Assembly: GCA_023433185.1 (NCBI GenBank) | Contig: JAEZEN010000070.1 | Span: 1 to 5,449 of the forward strand | Length of the DNA: 5,449 nt | Source of the DNA: Pseudomonadota bacterium | GTDB lineage: Bacteria; Pseudomonadota; Alphaproteobacteria; Rhizobiales; Kaistiaceae | Reading direction: 5' to 3' | Part shown: positions 1 through 5,053 of the stretch, piece by piece | How positions within the stretch are numbered: the stretch's first letter is position 1 | Layout of the letters: each line of letters opens with the position of its first letter | Notes under the pieces: generated by a model | Databases searched by the model: none | Told to the model about the DNA's origin: nothing | What the model saw: only the letters and a program-made list of their open reading frames with translations | Translations under genes and position numbers: made by a program

Positions 1-61
1 GGCGGTACCGCCGCGAAGGGCCGGCAGGAAGCCGGTGGCTCGGTAGGGACGGCGGTCCCTA
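1..61. repeat. Cluster of three short inverted repeats at the left edge
   Basis: Three dyads follow one another: GGCGGTACCGCC (1-12, a perfect 12-base palindrome), CCGGC-AGGAA-GCCGG (21-35) and TAGGGAC-GGCG-GTCCCTA (44-61). The third overlaps the TAG stop of the leftward DUF465 gene. No gene can be called in 1-58. Two rightward frames reach stops here (44-46 and 60-62), so this could be the 3' end of a rightward gene that starts outside the window, converging on the DUF465 gene. There is too little sequence to decide. Confidence 0.4.
44..61 (-). terminator. Possible hairpin terminator of the leftward DUF465 gene
   Basis: A perfect 7-bp stem, TAGGGAC/GTCCCTA with the 4-base loop GGCG, sits on the stop codon of the leftward gene. 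Either strand would form the same hairpin, so it could also serve a converging gene from the left. No run of U follows on the minus strand, so classical Rho-independent function is uncertain. A second 5-bp hairpin (21-35) lies just beyond it. Confidence 0.35.
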
Positions 62-235
62 GTGGAGCGATTCGTCCTTCATGCGGAAGATCTCGTCCTT
101 GAGGTGCAGCTTGCGCTTCTTCATTTCGGCCAGTTCGAGCGGATCGGTACCGGGACGGGCAAGCGCATCCTCGATCTGCTTCTCGAGGGCCTGATGGCGG
201 CGCTCCAGTTCGGCAACGTGCGATTCAATGGCCAT
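59..235 (-). CDS. DUF465 (YdcH-type) small coiled-coil protein, copy 1
   Basis: The 58-residue protein matches the DUF465/YdcH family: small, charged, predicted-helical proteins of unknown molecular function, presumably cytoplasmic. An N-terminal helix (residues 3-25, AELERRHQALEKQIEDAL) is followed by a short GTDP turn at 29-32. A second helix carries the family signature MKKRKLHLKDEI at 38-49, so an antiparallel helical hairpin is likely. The ATG at 233-235 was chosen over longer in-frame options because a perfect AGGAGG lies at 245-250 (minus strand), 9 bases upstream; the stop is TAG. The gene is divergent from a second DUF465 gene across a 255-base spacer. Family assignment is secure; function is unknown. 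Confidence 0.88.
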   Translation of the reverse strand: MAIESHVAELERRHQALEKQIEDALARPGTDPLELAEMKKRKLHLKDEIFRMKDESLH

Positions 236-278
236 GGACCAGTGCCTCCTGTGACGGTGCGAACGAATGCAGTCTGGC

Positions 279-296
279 ACAGCATCCGGAAGCTGT
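279..296. repeat. 18-base near-palindrome, operator-like
   Basis: ACAGC-A-TCCGGA-A-GCTGT is symmetric at 16 of 18 bases; the only mismatch is the A/A pair flanking the central TCCGGA. It lies 44 bases upstream of the leftward DUF465 start, where a regulator could act on that gene. The inner 9-mer ATCCGGAAG recurs in inverted orientation at 337-345. Whether it is a protein site or chance is unknown. Confidence 0.4.
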
Positions 297-336
297 CGAA
301 CCACGTATGGTTGTCGCTGCGCTGCACCTGGAAACC

Positions 337-345
337 CTTCCGGAT
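337..345. repeat. Inverted copy of the 9-mer from the 279-296 palindrome
   Basis: CTTCCGGAT here is the exact reverse complement of ATCCGGAAG at 284-292, with 44 bases between them. The pair could be two binding sites for one regulator or the arms of a long-range stem. Only nine bases match and pairing does not extend, so chance is possible in DNA this rich in CCGG. Confidence 0.3.
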
Positions 346-367
346 CGACTGCTACCGACTAAGCTGG

Positions 368-387
368 GAAACGTTCGATCGCGTTTC
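368..387. repeat. GAAACG-N8-CGTTTC inverted repeat
   Basis: Two perfect 6-base arms flank an 8-base centre that contains CGATCG. The dyad lies 42-61 bases upstream of the possible -10 box (429-434) of the rightward DUF465 gene, so it could be an activator or repressor site. No regulator gene is present in the window to pair with it. Confidence 0.35.
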
Positions 388-401
388 AACGGAGCGCAAA
401 C

Positions 402-434
402 GGAATTCGTGACGGGTGGCGATCGTGCTATAGG
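402..434 (+). promoter_or_regulatory. Weak candidate promoter of the rightward DUF465 gene
   Basis: TATAGG at 429-434 matches the sigma-70 -10 consensus at 4 of 6 positions but has no good -35 box at 16-18 bases. In the same stretch, GGAAT (402-406), 17 bases, then CGTG (424-427) resembles the alphaproteobacterial EcfG general-stress promoter (GGAAC-N16/17-CGTT) with one mismatch in each box. Either reading is weak. Confidence 0.25.
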
Positions 435-490
435 GACATGGTCTTTCGTTGGCGTCGCGCCTCCGGCACGCGATGGCGAGAGAGGGGACG

Positions 491-718
491 ATGGACGCGG
501 ACGAAAGCCGCCTTGTGGCGGAAGAGGAGGAAGCGATTCGGCGCGAGATCGCCGAACTTCGCCAGGAGCATCGCGATCTGGACGCGGCGGTGGCGTTCAT
601 GATCGAGTCCGGCGGGGTCGATGTCATCCGCATCCAGCGCATGAAGAAGCGCAAGCTTGCCCTCAAGGACCGCATCACCCGGCTCGAAGACCGGCTGCTG
701 CCGGACATCATCGCCTGA
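491..718 (+). CDS. DUF465 (YdcH-type) small coiled-coil protein, copy 2
   Basis: The 75-residue, strongly charged protein belongs to the DUF465/YdcH family; its molecular role is unknown. A Glu/Arg-rich helix (residues 5-36, starting ESRLVAEEEEAIRREI) is followed by a break near SGGVD (40-44). The second helix carries the signature MKKRKLALKDRI at 51-62. This is the block shared with the leftward copy, where 17 bases are identical (641-657 against the reverse complement of 108-124). The ATG at 491 follows a purine-rich GAGAGAGGGG; in-frame ATGs at 449 and 473 lack such a site. It is longer than copy 1 by 17 residues, mostly at the N-terminus and in the inter-helix region. purE starts 82 bases downstream; placement of a DUF465 gene before purE is, from memory, common in alphaproteobacteria. 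Confidence 0.88.
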   Translation: MDADESRLVAEEEEAIRREIAELRQEHRDLDAAVAFMIESGGVDVIRIQRMKKRKLALKDRITRLEDRLLPDIIA

Positions 719-737
719 CGCGGCGCTGCTTGCCGCG
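719..737 (+). terminator. GC hairpin after the rightward DUF465 gene
   Basis: CGCGGC-GCTGCTT-GCCGCG forms a perfect 6-bp all-GC stem starting at the base after the stop codon. No U-run follows, so it may be a weak terminator or simply stabilise the mRNA end. Its right arm overlaps the proposed -35 box of the purE promoter. Confidence 0.35.
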
Positions 738-759
738 CGCGCGTATCCGCCTCTATGAT
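730..759 (+). promoter_or_regulatory. Probable sigma-70 promoter of purEK
   Basis: TTGCCG (730-735) and TATGAT (754-759) are separated by 18 bases and match the sigma-70 consensus at 4 of 6 and 5 of 6 positions. Transcription would begin near 766, leaving a leader of about 35 bases before the purE ATG at 801. That leader is too short for a purine riboswitch, and I see no PurR-type palindrome. The -35 box lies in the right arm of the preceding hairpin. Confidence 0.5.
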
Positions 760-800
760 CTTTTCCCGCCCGAAGCTGGCAGCCCGATGAGACACGCCGC

Positions 801-1298
801 ATGATCGACCCGACGCCGCCCGTTGCCATCATCATGGGCAGCCAGTCGGATTGGACGACGCTGCGTCACGCGGCGGATACGCTCGATTCGCTCGGCATCG
901 GTCACGACGACCGCATCATCTCGGCGCACCGCACCCCGGACCGCCTGATCACGTTCTGCAAGGGTGCGCGCCGGGCGGGCTACAGGATCATCATCGCCGG
1001 CGCCGGCGGGGCCGCGCACCTGCCCGGCATGGCCGCTGCCCTCACGCCTTTGCCGGTGTTCGGCGTGCCGGTCGAATCGAAGGCGCTCGGCGGCCTCGAC
1101 AGCCTCTATTCGATCGTCCAGATGCCGGCCGGAATCCCGGTCGGCACGCTCGCCATCGGCCGCTCCGGCGCGATCAATGCGGCGCTGCTGGCCGCTTCCG
1201 TGCTCGCACTCCTCGACGACGGGGTCGCCAGCCGTCTCGACGGGTGGCGGGTGGCCCAGTCCGCCGCCGTCGATGAACGTCCCGATGACGATGAGTGA
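801..1298 (+). CDS. purE: N5-carboxyaminoimidazole ribonucleotide mutase PurE
   Basis: PurE (165 residues, class I) converts N5-CAIR, made by PurK, to 4-carboxy-AIR in cytoplasmic purine biosynthesis. The phosphate/ribose-binding MGSQSDW is at residues 12-18. The catalytic-histidine motif SAHRTP is at 41-46, with H43 matching the active-site His45 of E. coli Pur[13 protein letters not shown] (66-77), PVES (90-93), [17 protein letters not shown] (98-114) and [13 protein letters not shown] (118-130) are all intact. Length is normal for the family, with a short acidic tail (DERPDDDE) that probably lies outside the fold. The ATG at 801 has only a weak upstream ribosome site (GATGAGA). purK begins before this gene ends, so the two are an operon and probably translationally coupled. 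Confidence 0.97.
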   Translation: MIDPTPPVAIIMGSQSDWTTLRHAADTLDSLGIGHDDRIISAHRTPDRLITFCKGARRAGYRIIIAGAGGAAHLPGMAAALTPLPVFGVPVESKALGGLDSLYSIVQMPAGIPVGTLAIGRSGAINAALLAASVLALLDDGVASRLDGWRVAQSAAVDERPDDDE

Positions 1299-2388
1299 GG
1301 CAGGCGTGCTCAGGCCGGGGATGATCGTCGGCATTCTGGGCGGCGGGCAACTGGGACGGATGCTGGCGATCGCGGCGGCGGAGCTCGGCCTGTCATGCCA
1401 CATCTACTGCCCCGATCCCAAGAGCCCGGCCTTCGCGGTCGCTGCGGCGCGCACCATCGCGCCGTATGACGACGAGGCGGCGCTCGCCGCCTTCGCCGGT
1501 GCGGTCGACCTCGTCACCTTCGAGTTCGAGAACATCCCGGTTGCCACGGTACGGTCCCTCGAGGCCCGCGTGGCCGTCCTTCCCGGTTCAGGCTCGCTCG
1601 AGGCGGCTCAGGATCGGCTTGCCGAGAAGCGTCTCATCGCGGATCTCGGCATGCCCGTCGCGCCCTTCGCCGAGGTCTCGCGCCAAGCCGACATCTACTC
1701 GGCCCTGGCGCGGACCGGGCGGCCGGCGATCCTCAAGTCGCGGCGCCTCGGCTACGACGGCAAGGGGCAGGCGCTGATTCGCGGGGGCGACGATCCCGTG
1801 GCGGCGTGGCGGGCAATCGGCGAGACGCCGGCGATCCTCGAGGCCTTCGTGGCGTTCGAGCGCGAGGTCTCGGTGGTCCTGGCGCGCGGCCGTGACGGTG
1901 CGGTCGCAGCGTTCGACGTGACCGAGAACGTCCATGAGAACGGGATCCTCGCGACCAGCACCGTGCCGTCGAGCCTTCCCGAGGATGTCGCCGCCGAGGC
2001 CGTGGCGATGGCGACGCGGATCGCGGCGGTCGTCGGCCATGTCGGCGTGCTTGCCGTCGAGATGTTCGTCGTTCCCGGCGAAGGGCGGCCGCGGCTGGTC
2101 GTCAACGAGATCGCGCCGCGGGTGCACAATTCCGGCCACTGGACCAGCGACGCCGCGGCTTCCTCGCAGTTCGAGCAGCATATCCGTGCGATCGCCGGGT
2201 GGCCGCTCGGGGCCGTGACCCGCCACGGCGATGCGGTCATGACCAACCTCATCGGCCCGGCGGTCGAAGGGTGGCAGCCCCTCCTCGCCGAGGCCGGCGT
2301 CCACCTCCACCTCTACGGCAAGGCGCAGGCCCTCCCGGGACGGAAGATGGGTCACTACACCCGCGTGAAGGCTCGCGGCAGCGGCTAG
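1291..2388 (+). CDS. purK: N5-carboxyaminoimidazole ribonucleotide synthase PurK
   Basis: PurK is the ATP-grasp enzyme that uses ATP and bicarbonate to carboxylate AIR to N5-CAIR, which PurE then isomerises. With the start used here it has 365 residues, normal for the family. The N-terminal domain opens with [11 protein letters not shown] (14-24) and has FEFENIP at 77-83. The ATP-grasp lid [14 protein letters not shown] is at 147-160, then the central [10 protein letters not shown] segment. [14 protein letters not shown] (272-285) is the metal/substrate site, and KMGHYTRVK lies near the C-terminus. The ATG at 1291 gives an 8-base overlap with purE (ATGAGTGA). In-frame ATGs at 1273, 1285 and 1321 are alternatives; 1321 would leave almost nothing before the glycine-rich strand, and none has a strong ribosome site, which fits coupling to purE translation. 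Confidence 0.96.
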   Translation: MSEAGVLRPGMIVGILGGGQLGRMLAIAAAELGLSCHIYCPDPKSPAFAVAAARTIAPYDDEAALAAFAGAVDLVTFEFENIPVATVRSLEARVAVLPGSGSLEAAQDRLAEKRLIADLGMPVAPFAEVSRQADIYSALARTGRPAILKSRRLGYDGKGQALIRGGDDPVAAWRAIGETPAILEAFVAFEREVSVVLARGRDGAVAAFDVTENVHENGILATSTVPSSLPEDVAAEAVAMATRIAAVVGHVGVLAVEMFVVPGEGRPRLVVNEIAPRVHNSGHWTSDAAASSQFEQHIRAIAGWPLGAVTRHGDAVMTNLIGPAVEGWQPLLAEAGVHLHLYGKAQALPGRKMGHYTRVKARGSG

Positions 2389-2392
2389 AAAC

Positions 2393-2411
2393 AGCGGCCG
2401 TCTGCCGTTTT
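2393..2411 (+). terminator. Probable Rho-independent terminator after purK
   Basis: AGCGGC-CGTCT-GCCGTT makes a 6-bp stem (one G-U pair) four bases past the purK stop. TTTT covers 2408-2411 at the foot of the stem. The stem is short and the U-run brief, so termination is likely only partial. The U-run overlaps the -35 box of the rpsU promoter, so the two units are packed tightly. Confidence 0.4.
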
Positions 2412-2438
2412 GACAGGGGTCGGCCGGTCTGGTAAGGA
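2410..2438 (+). promoter_or_regulatory. Candidate rpsU promoter
   Basis: A perfect TTGACA at 2410-2415 is followed after 17 bases by TAAGGA (2433-2438). The -10 match is poor, keeping only the initial TA. The perfect -35 and its place in the 88-base gap before rpsU are the support. The start would fall near 2445, giving a leader of about 30 bases that includes the start-site hairpin at 2459-2473. Confidence 0.4.
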
Positions 2439-2458
2439 CGCGCGCCATTCCCACGGAC

Positions 2459-2473
2459 AATTGCGGGGCAATT
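2459..2473 (+). promoter_or_regulatory. Hairpin at the rpsU translation start
   Basis: AATTGC-GGG-GCAATT is a perfect 6-bp stem with a three-base loop, ending three bases before the GTG start. The only Shine-Dalgarno-like bases upstream of the start, GGGG at 2465-2468, fall in its loop and the closing base pair. If it folds, it would limit ribosome access and could let S21 level or temperature control translation. This is inferred from sequence symmetry alone. Confidence 0.45.
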
Positions 2474-2476
2474 CGC

Positions 2477-2701
2477 GTGCAGGTTCTCGTTCGCGACAAC
2501 AATGTCGATCAGGCGCTGAAGGTTCTCAAGAAGAAGATGCAGCGCGAGGGGCTCTTCCGGGAGATGAAGCTCCACAATCACTACGAAAAGCCCTCGGAGA
2601 AGCGGGCGCGCGAGAAGGCGGAGGCCCTCCGCCGTGCGCGCAAGCTGGCGCGGAAGCGCGCCCAGCGGGAAGGCGTCCTGGCGGTCCGCGCCAAGAGCTG
2701 A
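2477..2701 (+). CDS. rpsU: 30S ribosomal protein S21
   Basis: S21 is a small, very basic protein of the 30S platform near the 3' end of 16S rRNA, needed for efficient initiation on natural mRNAs. The 74 residues start with the family hallmark [20 protein letters not shown] (1-20), followed by [20 protein letters not shown] (21-40). A Lys/Arg-rich helix ([20 protein letters not shown], 42-61) binds rRNA. Length and sequence are typical of alphaproteobacteria. The start is GTG at 2477: no ATG lies upstream in frame, and homology begins exactly here. The upstream ribosome site is weak (GCGGGG) and lies in a hairpin. It probably has its own promoter rather than relying on purEK. Confidence 0.96.
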   Translation: MQVLVRDNNVDQALKVLKKKMQREGLFREMKLHNHYEKPSEKRAREKAEALRRARKLARKRAQREGVLAVRAKS

Positions 2702-2777
2702 CCCGCCTCGAAATCGCCGGTTTTTCAAGCTCCTATAGCCGGGCGAATTGGCGGCACAGGCGGCACGCGGGACAGGG

Positions 2778-2816
2778 GATTCCGGTGCGGCTATCGAGAG
2801 AGGCAGCGCCGGAATC
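2778..2816 (+). promoter_or_regulatory. Hairpin directly abutting the ATG of the TPR lipoprotein gene
   Basis: GATTCCGG (2778-2785) and CCGGAATC (2809-2816) are perfect inverted 8-mers. Pairing continues inward through one G-U and two G-C pairs, giving an 11-bp stem with a 17-base loop (2789-2805). The loop carries GAGAGAGG (2796-2803), the best Shine-Dalgarno-like stretch upstream of the gene, and the stem ends on the base before the ATG at 2817. It looks like a translational control structure; a DNA-binding site is an alternative. Confidence 0.5.
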
Positions 2817-3683
2817 ATGCCCGATCAACGTACGGGAGCGGGACGTGCACTCGTCTGCGCGATGGTGCTGCTCGGCGCCCTGCTCGCTGGTTGCACGACC
2901 AGCGACCCCAGCGCCTATGTGAAAGCCGATGTCGATCCCGCTTCGGGGTCGGCCGACAACATCAATTCCCTCACCGCCGTCATTCAGCGCAATCCGAACG
3001 ACGCCAACGGCTACAATGTGCGAGGCACGGCCTACGGCAAGGCGGGGAAGCTGCGCGAGGCGACCGCCGACTTCGACACCGCGATCCGCCTCAACCCGAA
3101 CTTCTATCAGGCCTACGCCAATCGCGCGCTCGTCCAGCGCCGGCAGGGCCGTGACGACCTCGCCCTAGCCGACTACAACCGCTCGCTGCAGATCAACCCG
3201 AGCTACGATGTCGCCTATATCGGCCGGGGCAACATGTATCGGCAGAGCAAGCAGGCGACGCTCGCGCTGGCCGACTTCAACCAGGCCATCGCGCTGCGCA
3301 CCAGCGACCCCCGCGCCTACCACAACCGCGCGCTGCTCTATCAGGCCAACGCGCAGCACCAGCTCGCCGTCGACGACTTCTCGAAGGCCATCGCGATGTC
3401 GCCCGTCAACCTCGAGCCGTTCGAGGGCCGGGGGCTCTCCTACCTCGCGCTGGCCGACTACAAGGCGGCCCTGGAGGACTTCAACGAAGTCGTCAAGCGC
3501 GACCGCAACTCCTTCACCGGCTGGACCAACCAGGGCCTCGCGCTCGAGCGGCTCAACGAGCGCGAGAAGGCCTTTGCGGCCTTCTCGAAGGCCGCGGCGC
3601 TCAATCCCAACTATCGGCCGGCCCTCGACGGCATGAAGCGCACCTCGCCATCCGGCGGTGCCATCGCCCGCTCGACGACCTGA
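2817..3683 (+). CDS. TPR-repeat lipoprotein
   Basis: The 288-residue protein is an exported lipoprotein built almost wholly of tetratricopeptide repeats, which usually act as protein-binding scaffolds. Residues 1-26 are a lipoprotein signal peptide: basic N-region (two Arg by residue 10), hydrophobic core (11-22) and lipobox LAGC with C26 as the lipidated residue. Thr at +2 rather than Asp predicts outer-membrane sorting. After a linker (27-60), six TPRs of exactly 34 residues run without gaps: 61-94, 95-128, 129-162, 163-196, 197-230 and 231-264. A Ser/Thr-rich tail follows. The ATG at 2817 was chosen because it gives a normal signal peptide; the longer frame from TTG 2748 would bury it. It follows rpsU by 115 bases. 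It resembles NlpI-like periplasmic TPR lipoproteins in layout only; its partner is unknown. Confidence 0.88.
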   Translation: MPDQRTGAGRALVCAMVLLGALLAGCTTSDPSAYVKADVDPASGSADNINSLTAVIQRNPNDANGYNVRGTAYGKAGKLREATADFDTAIRLNPNFYQAYANRALVQRRQGRDDLALADYNRSLQINPSYDVAYIGRGNMYRQSKQATLALADFNQAIALRTSDPRAYHNRALLYQANAQHQLAVDDFSKAIAMSPVNLEPFEGRGLSYLALADYKAALEDFNEVVKRDRNSFTGWTNQGLALERLNEREKAFAAFSKAAALNPNYRPALDGMKRTSPSGGAIARSTT

Positions 3684-3711
3684 GGTCCCGCGCGGCATTT
3701 GCGGCGCGCCG

Positions 3712-3729
3712 GCGGGAAGCCTTTCCTGC
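3712..3729. terminator. Possible bidirectional hairpin between converging genes
   Basis: GCGGGAA-GCCT-TTCCTGC forms a 7-bp stem with one G-U pair in the 53-base gap between the stops of the TPR lipoprotein gene and the leftward ligase gene. Competing GCGCGC repeats (3704-3709 and 3728-3733) could form another stem. No T-run follows on either strand, so this is a weak call resting mainly on location. Confidence 0.3.
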
Positions 3730-3736
3730 GCGCCCG

Positions 3737-5053
3737 CTACTGAGGCGGCGCCTCCGACCAGTCGACGAGCCTCGATTTGTACTCGCTCCGCGGCAGCGAC
3801 TGGTGGGGCACGAGCCAGATCTCGGTGGTGACCAGCAGCGCCGCGCGGATGTGGCGGCGGATGCGGTCCGCGAGGTCGGGGCCCGCCGGTCCGGCGCCGG
3901 TCTCGACCAGTACCTTCAGCGGCGGGTCCTGGCGGAATCCGCGCTGCCGGGGGCGCACCGAGATCAGTCCGCTCACCTCCGTGCCGAACCCGGCGATCAG
4001 ATCGCGGATGGCCGAGGGGAAGACGTTGACGCCGCGCACGACGAGCATGTCGTCGGTTCGCCCGATGCAGCGGATGCGCGGGGCGGTACGGCCGCAGGCG
4101 CAGCGCCCGGTGAAGACCCGGACATGGTCGCGGCTCCGGAAGCGCAGCAGCGGCACCGCCTGCTGGGCGAGATGGGTGTAGACGAGTTCGCCCTCGGCGC
4201 CGTCGGCCATCTCGCGCACGGCGCCGGTCTCGGGGTCGATCAGCTCGACATGGACGAGGCCGCGCCCGCTGAAGTGCATGCCGCCTTGCTCGGGGCACTC
4301 GCCCCACATCGATGCGGCGATGTCGCCGATGCCCATCACCTCGGTCACGGTCGCCCCCCATGCCGCCTCGAGCAGGCGGCGCATCGCCGGCTCGCCGCCG
4401 CCGGGCTCGCCGCCGGTCAGGAGCCTGGTCACGCTCGAGCTGCGAAGGTCGATGCCGCGCGTCTCCGCCCATTCGGCGAGGTGGAGGGCATAGGAGGGGG
4501 TGAGGGCGATGGCGTCGGGCTTGAGGAGCCGTACCGTGGTCATCAGCCGCTCGGTGTTGCCGCCGCCGATCGGGATGTGGCTGACCCCCATCAGGTTGAA
4601 GGCGTCGAAGGTGATTCCGGCGACGAACGGCCCCGCGCCGTAGGTCGAGACCAGGCCGTCGCGGGCGCGGGTGCCTCCGGTCGAGTAGGTGCGGGCCGAG
4701 ATGCGGGTCCAGTTCTCGACGTCGGTCGCGGTGAGCGGGATGTAGCTCGGCGTCCCCGTCGTGCCGCTGGTCGAGAAGATGCGGACGGTCTCGGCGAGCG
4801 GCACGCAGAGGTGGGTGCCCACCGGTTCGTCGTCGCTTCGCGCGGCGCGTATCTCGTCCTTCTCGGTCATCGGCAGGGAGGCGATGGCATCGAGCCCGCC
4901 CACTGCCTCGGGCGAATCGAACCCGGCCTCGCCGAGCTTCCGACGGTAGAAGCGGGAACGGGCGAAGAGGTAGGCGACCTGCCGGCGGTAGAGGACGTCG
5001 TCGATGCCGGCCTGCGCCTCCCAGGGCAGCGCCTCGATCGCCGGATCGAACAT
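3737..5053 (-). CDS. PaaK-type (phenylacetate-CoA ligase-like) adenylate-forming CoA ligase
   Basis: The 438-residue protein is in the PaaK branch of the adenylate-forming superfamily, which activates a carboxylic acid as acyl-AMP and then transfers it to CoA. The ATP-binding loop FSTSGTTGTP is at residues 93-102. TPSYALHLAEWAE (185-197), LLTGGEPG (211-218), RFRSRD (304-309), the Cys-containing CACGRTAPRI (318-327), GRTDDMLVVRGVNVFPSAI (331-349) and the C-terminal LPRSEYKSR with catalytic-type Lys426 follow. Length equals typical PaaK. The usual acyl-pocket motif Y-G-x-S-E is replaced by MGIGDI (240-245), so the substrate need not be phenylacetate, and no other paa gene is in view. The ATG overlaps the upstream lyase-like stop as TGATG, and GGAGG at 5061-5065 is an excellent ribosome site 7 bases away. 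Confidence 0.88.
   Translation of the reverse strand: MFDPAIEALPWEAQAGIDDVLYRRQVAYLFARSRFYRRKLGEAGFDSPEAVGGLDAIASLPMTEKDEIRAARSDDEPVGTHLCVPLAETVRIFSTSGTTGTPSYIPLTATDVENWTRISARTYSTGGTRARDGLVSTYGAGPFVAGITFDAFNLMGVSHIPIGGGNTERLMTTVRLLKPDAIALTPSYALHLAEWAETRGIDLRSSSVTRLLTGGEPGGGEPAMRRLLEAAWGATVTEVMGIGDIAASMWGECPEQGGMHFSGRGLVHVELIDPETGAVREMADGAEGELVYTHLAQQAVPLLRFRSRDHVRVFTGRCACGRTAPRIRCIGRTDDMLVVRGVNVFPSAIRDLIAGFGTEVSGLISVRPRQRGFRQDPPLKVLVETGAGPAGPDLADRIRRHIRAALLVTTEIWLVPHQSLPRSEYKSRLVDWSEAPPQ

Larger units (their letters stand above)
236..490. promoter_or_regulatory. Divergent spacer between the two DUF465 genes
   Basis: This 255-base region has no convincing gene; open frames across it are shadows with no ribosome site. 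It must hold promoters for both flanking DUF465 genes. It contains an 18-base near-palindrome (279-296), an inverted 9-mer pair ATCCGGAAG (284-292) and CTTCCGGAT (337-345), and a GAAACG-N8-CGTTTC dyad (368-387). For the rightward gene, TATAGG at 429-434 is a possible -10 box, with no good -35. For the leftward gene I find no convincing promoter. Confidence 0.5.

Noticed and set aside
108..657. 17-base inverted repeat (108-124 against 641-657) as a mobile-element or recombination signal
   Set aside because: Both copies encode the conserved MKKRKL core of the DUF465 paralogues, so shared protein sequence explains the identity.
766..800. Purine riboswitch or PurR operator upstream of purE
   Set aside because: The leader is only about 35 bases, too short for a riboswitch, and no PurR-like palindrome is visible.
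964..1290. N-terminal extension of purK reaching into purE
   Set aside because: The upstream in-frame residues are Arg/Ser/Pro-rich off-frame purE sequence; PurK homology begins just before [11 protein letters not shown].
1588..2502. 304-codon minus-strand open frame opposite purK and the rpsU leader
   Set aside because: It is antisense to purK, has no recognisable motif, and runs across a promoter and terminator region.
2711..2739. Terminator or promoter after rpsU (a T5 run at 2721-2725 and TATAGC at 2734-2739)
   Set aside because: I could not build a stem of more than about four pairs before the T-run, and no -35 box lies 16-18 bases before TATAGC.
2748..2816. TTG-initiated N-terminal extension of the TPR lipoprotein
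   Set aside because: It would put 23 extra residues before the signal peptide and would make the start-site hairpin coding; the ATG at 2817 gives a normal lipoprotein signal.
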